Source: Branchipolynoe longqiensis (lineage: Eukaryota; Annelida; Polychaeta; Phyllodocida; Polynoidae). Taken from it: 64,000 nt of DNA. The DNA is taken from contig CM059190.1 of assembly GCA_030323885.1 (NCBI GenBank), positions 101,726,483 through 101,790,482 on the forward strand. Reading direction: 5' to 3'. Below the pieces are notes generated by a model. That model did not search any database and was not told the origin of the DNA. It saw only the letters and a list, made by a program, of their open reading frames with translations. Position 1 is the stretch's first letter, and each line of letters begins with the position of its first letter. The position numbers and the translations under genes were made by a program. Shown here in pieces: positions 63,625 through 64,000 of this stretch.

Positions 63625-63677
63625 CCTGATATGACCTTAGATGTTGCTAGGACGTAAAACAACAACAAACAAACAAA
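63625..63677 (+). mobile_element. SINE-A, 53-base 5'-truncated insertion with perfect 13 bp target-site duplication
   Basis: ctctttttgtccg at 63612-63624 and again at 63678-63690 flank only the tail: cctgatatgaccttagatgt, tgctaggacgtaaaac and an (aac/aaac)n end. This is direct evidence for reverse-transcription insertion that starts at this tail. Confidence 0.92.
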
Positions 63678-63713
63678 CTCTTTTTGTCCGAGTGGGTGAA
63701 TTATATATATATG

Positions 63714-64000
63714 ATGTATAAAGTATTGTAGTAGTCTGAACATGAGCTCTACTATCACGCGGTAGCAGCGGAGACTACGACGCCATCAGCGCAGTACCAA
63801 TACAAAACTGGCGCTAGAAGCGCACGTTCACCACCCGGATCAACCCTAGCCGGAGCTGACCTCTACTGCGTGTGTGACCCACCCCCCCACACACACCTAT
63901 AGAGTCGATGTGGGATCTGGCGAGTCAGGGGGCGGGTCAACAACTACTGGACGCCGTGAAGAGCAGATGTTCAATAACCAAGGGTGAAGCGTACACTTGA
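63714..64000 (+). other. Possible LTR end, primer-binding site and leader of a retrotransposon, cut by window edge
   Basis: A TATA-like tgtataaag at about 63714 is followed at about 63808 by actggcgctagaagc, which looks like the TGGCGC-type primer-binding sites of Gypsy-group elements. A 30-codon frame starts at an ATG near 63908 (MWDLASQGAGQQLLDAVKSR) and ends in TGA at 63998-64000. All of this is pattern resemblance; no LTR partner is visible. Confidence 0.25.

Overview
The window is eukaryotic. It has two spliced, conserved metazoan genes with GT-AG introns, is AT-rich overall, and is loaded with tRNA-derived SINEs, inverted-repeat (MITE-like) elements, minisatellites, poly(G/C) tracts and two DIRS-type tyrosine-recombinase retrotransposons. 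Gene identities and repeat style suggest a lophotrochozoan, most likely a mollusc; that placement is an inference from repeat look-alikes, not something the sequence proves.

Layout. (1) 1111-15427, + strand: the last 12 coding exons of phosphoacetylglucosamine mutase (PGM3/AGM1). All splice phases fit, giving 442 residues plus stop; about 100 N-terminal residues, including the catalytic-serine exon, lie left of the window. Its introns hold SINEs, an array that flips orientation and forms a giant palindrome (6340-7012), a ~53 bp minisatellite (8340-9620) and a GC-rich antisense gag-like ORF island (13076-14836). (2) 15428-31231: about 15.8 kb intergenic with foldback elements, a 62 bp tandem array, an antisense LINE C-terminal fossil (~19.7 kb) and a broken LINE reverse transcriptase (28935-30564, +). 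(3) 31232-43695, - strand: a complete sideroflexin gene (SFXN1/3-like) in 10 coding exons, 320 residues, convergent with PGM3. Five of its nine introns carry a tandem array directly upstream of the 3' splice site. (4) 44183-49640, - strand: a nearly intact DIRS-like element (gag-like ORF, RT-RNase H, tyrosine recombinase, inverted terminal and internal complementary repeats). (5) 49640-57690: no gene seen; SINE copies, a pogo-like foldback, GT microsatellites. (6) 57690-63245: a second copy of the same DIRS element in the same orientation, broken by very many small indels. (7) 63246-64000: a 5'-truncated SINE with perfect target-site duplication and a possible LTR/primer-binding region running off the end.

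Repeat families named here for convenience: SINE-A (tRNA Leu/Ser-like head, tail ending in caa/aac repeats), SINE-B (same head, different tail), SINE-C (head beginning GCCTAGGTGGTGTAATGG), SINE-D (Ser-like head, poly-A), SINE-E (head with TAGCACAGGCGGTAGAG, tail with GTGCTCTAG). MITE-1 (ends ATCGGACTATGCAGCTTTA), MITE-2 (ends CTGTCACATTACGACG plus a central GCATGC palindrome), MITE-3 (foldback 16984-17762), MITE-4 (ends TACCGTATTCTCACGGGTTA), MITE-5 (ends GTAAAACCTCTCTAAA, pogo-like).

The two host genes are unrelated in pathway: PGM3 makes GlcNAc-1-phosphate for UDP-GlcNAc in the cytosol; sideroflexin is a mitochondrial inner-membrane carrier linked to serine import. The rest is transposon-driven architecture.
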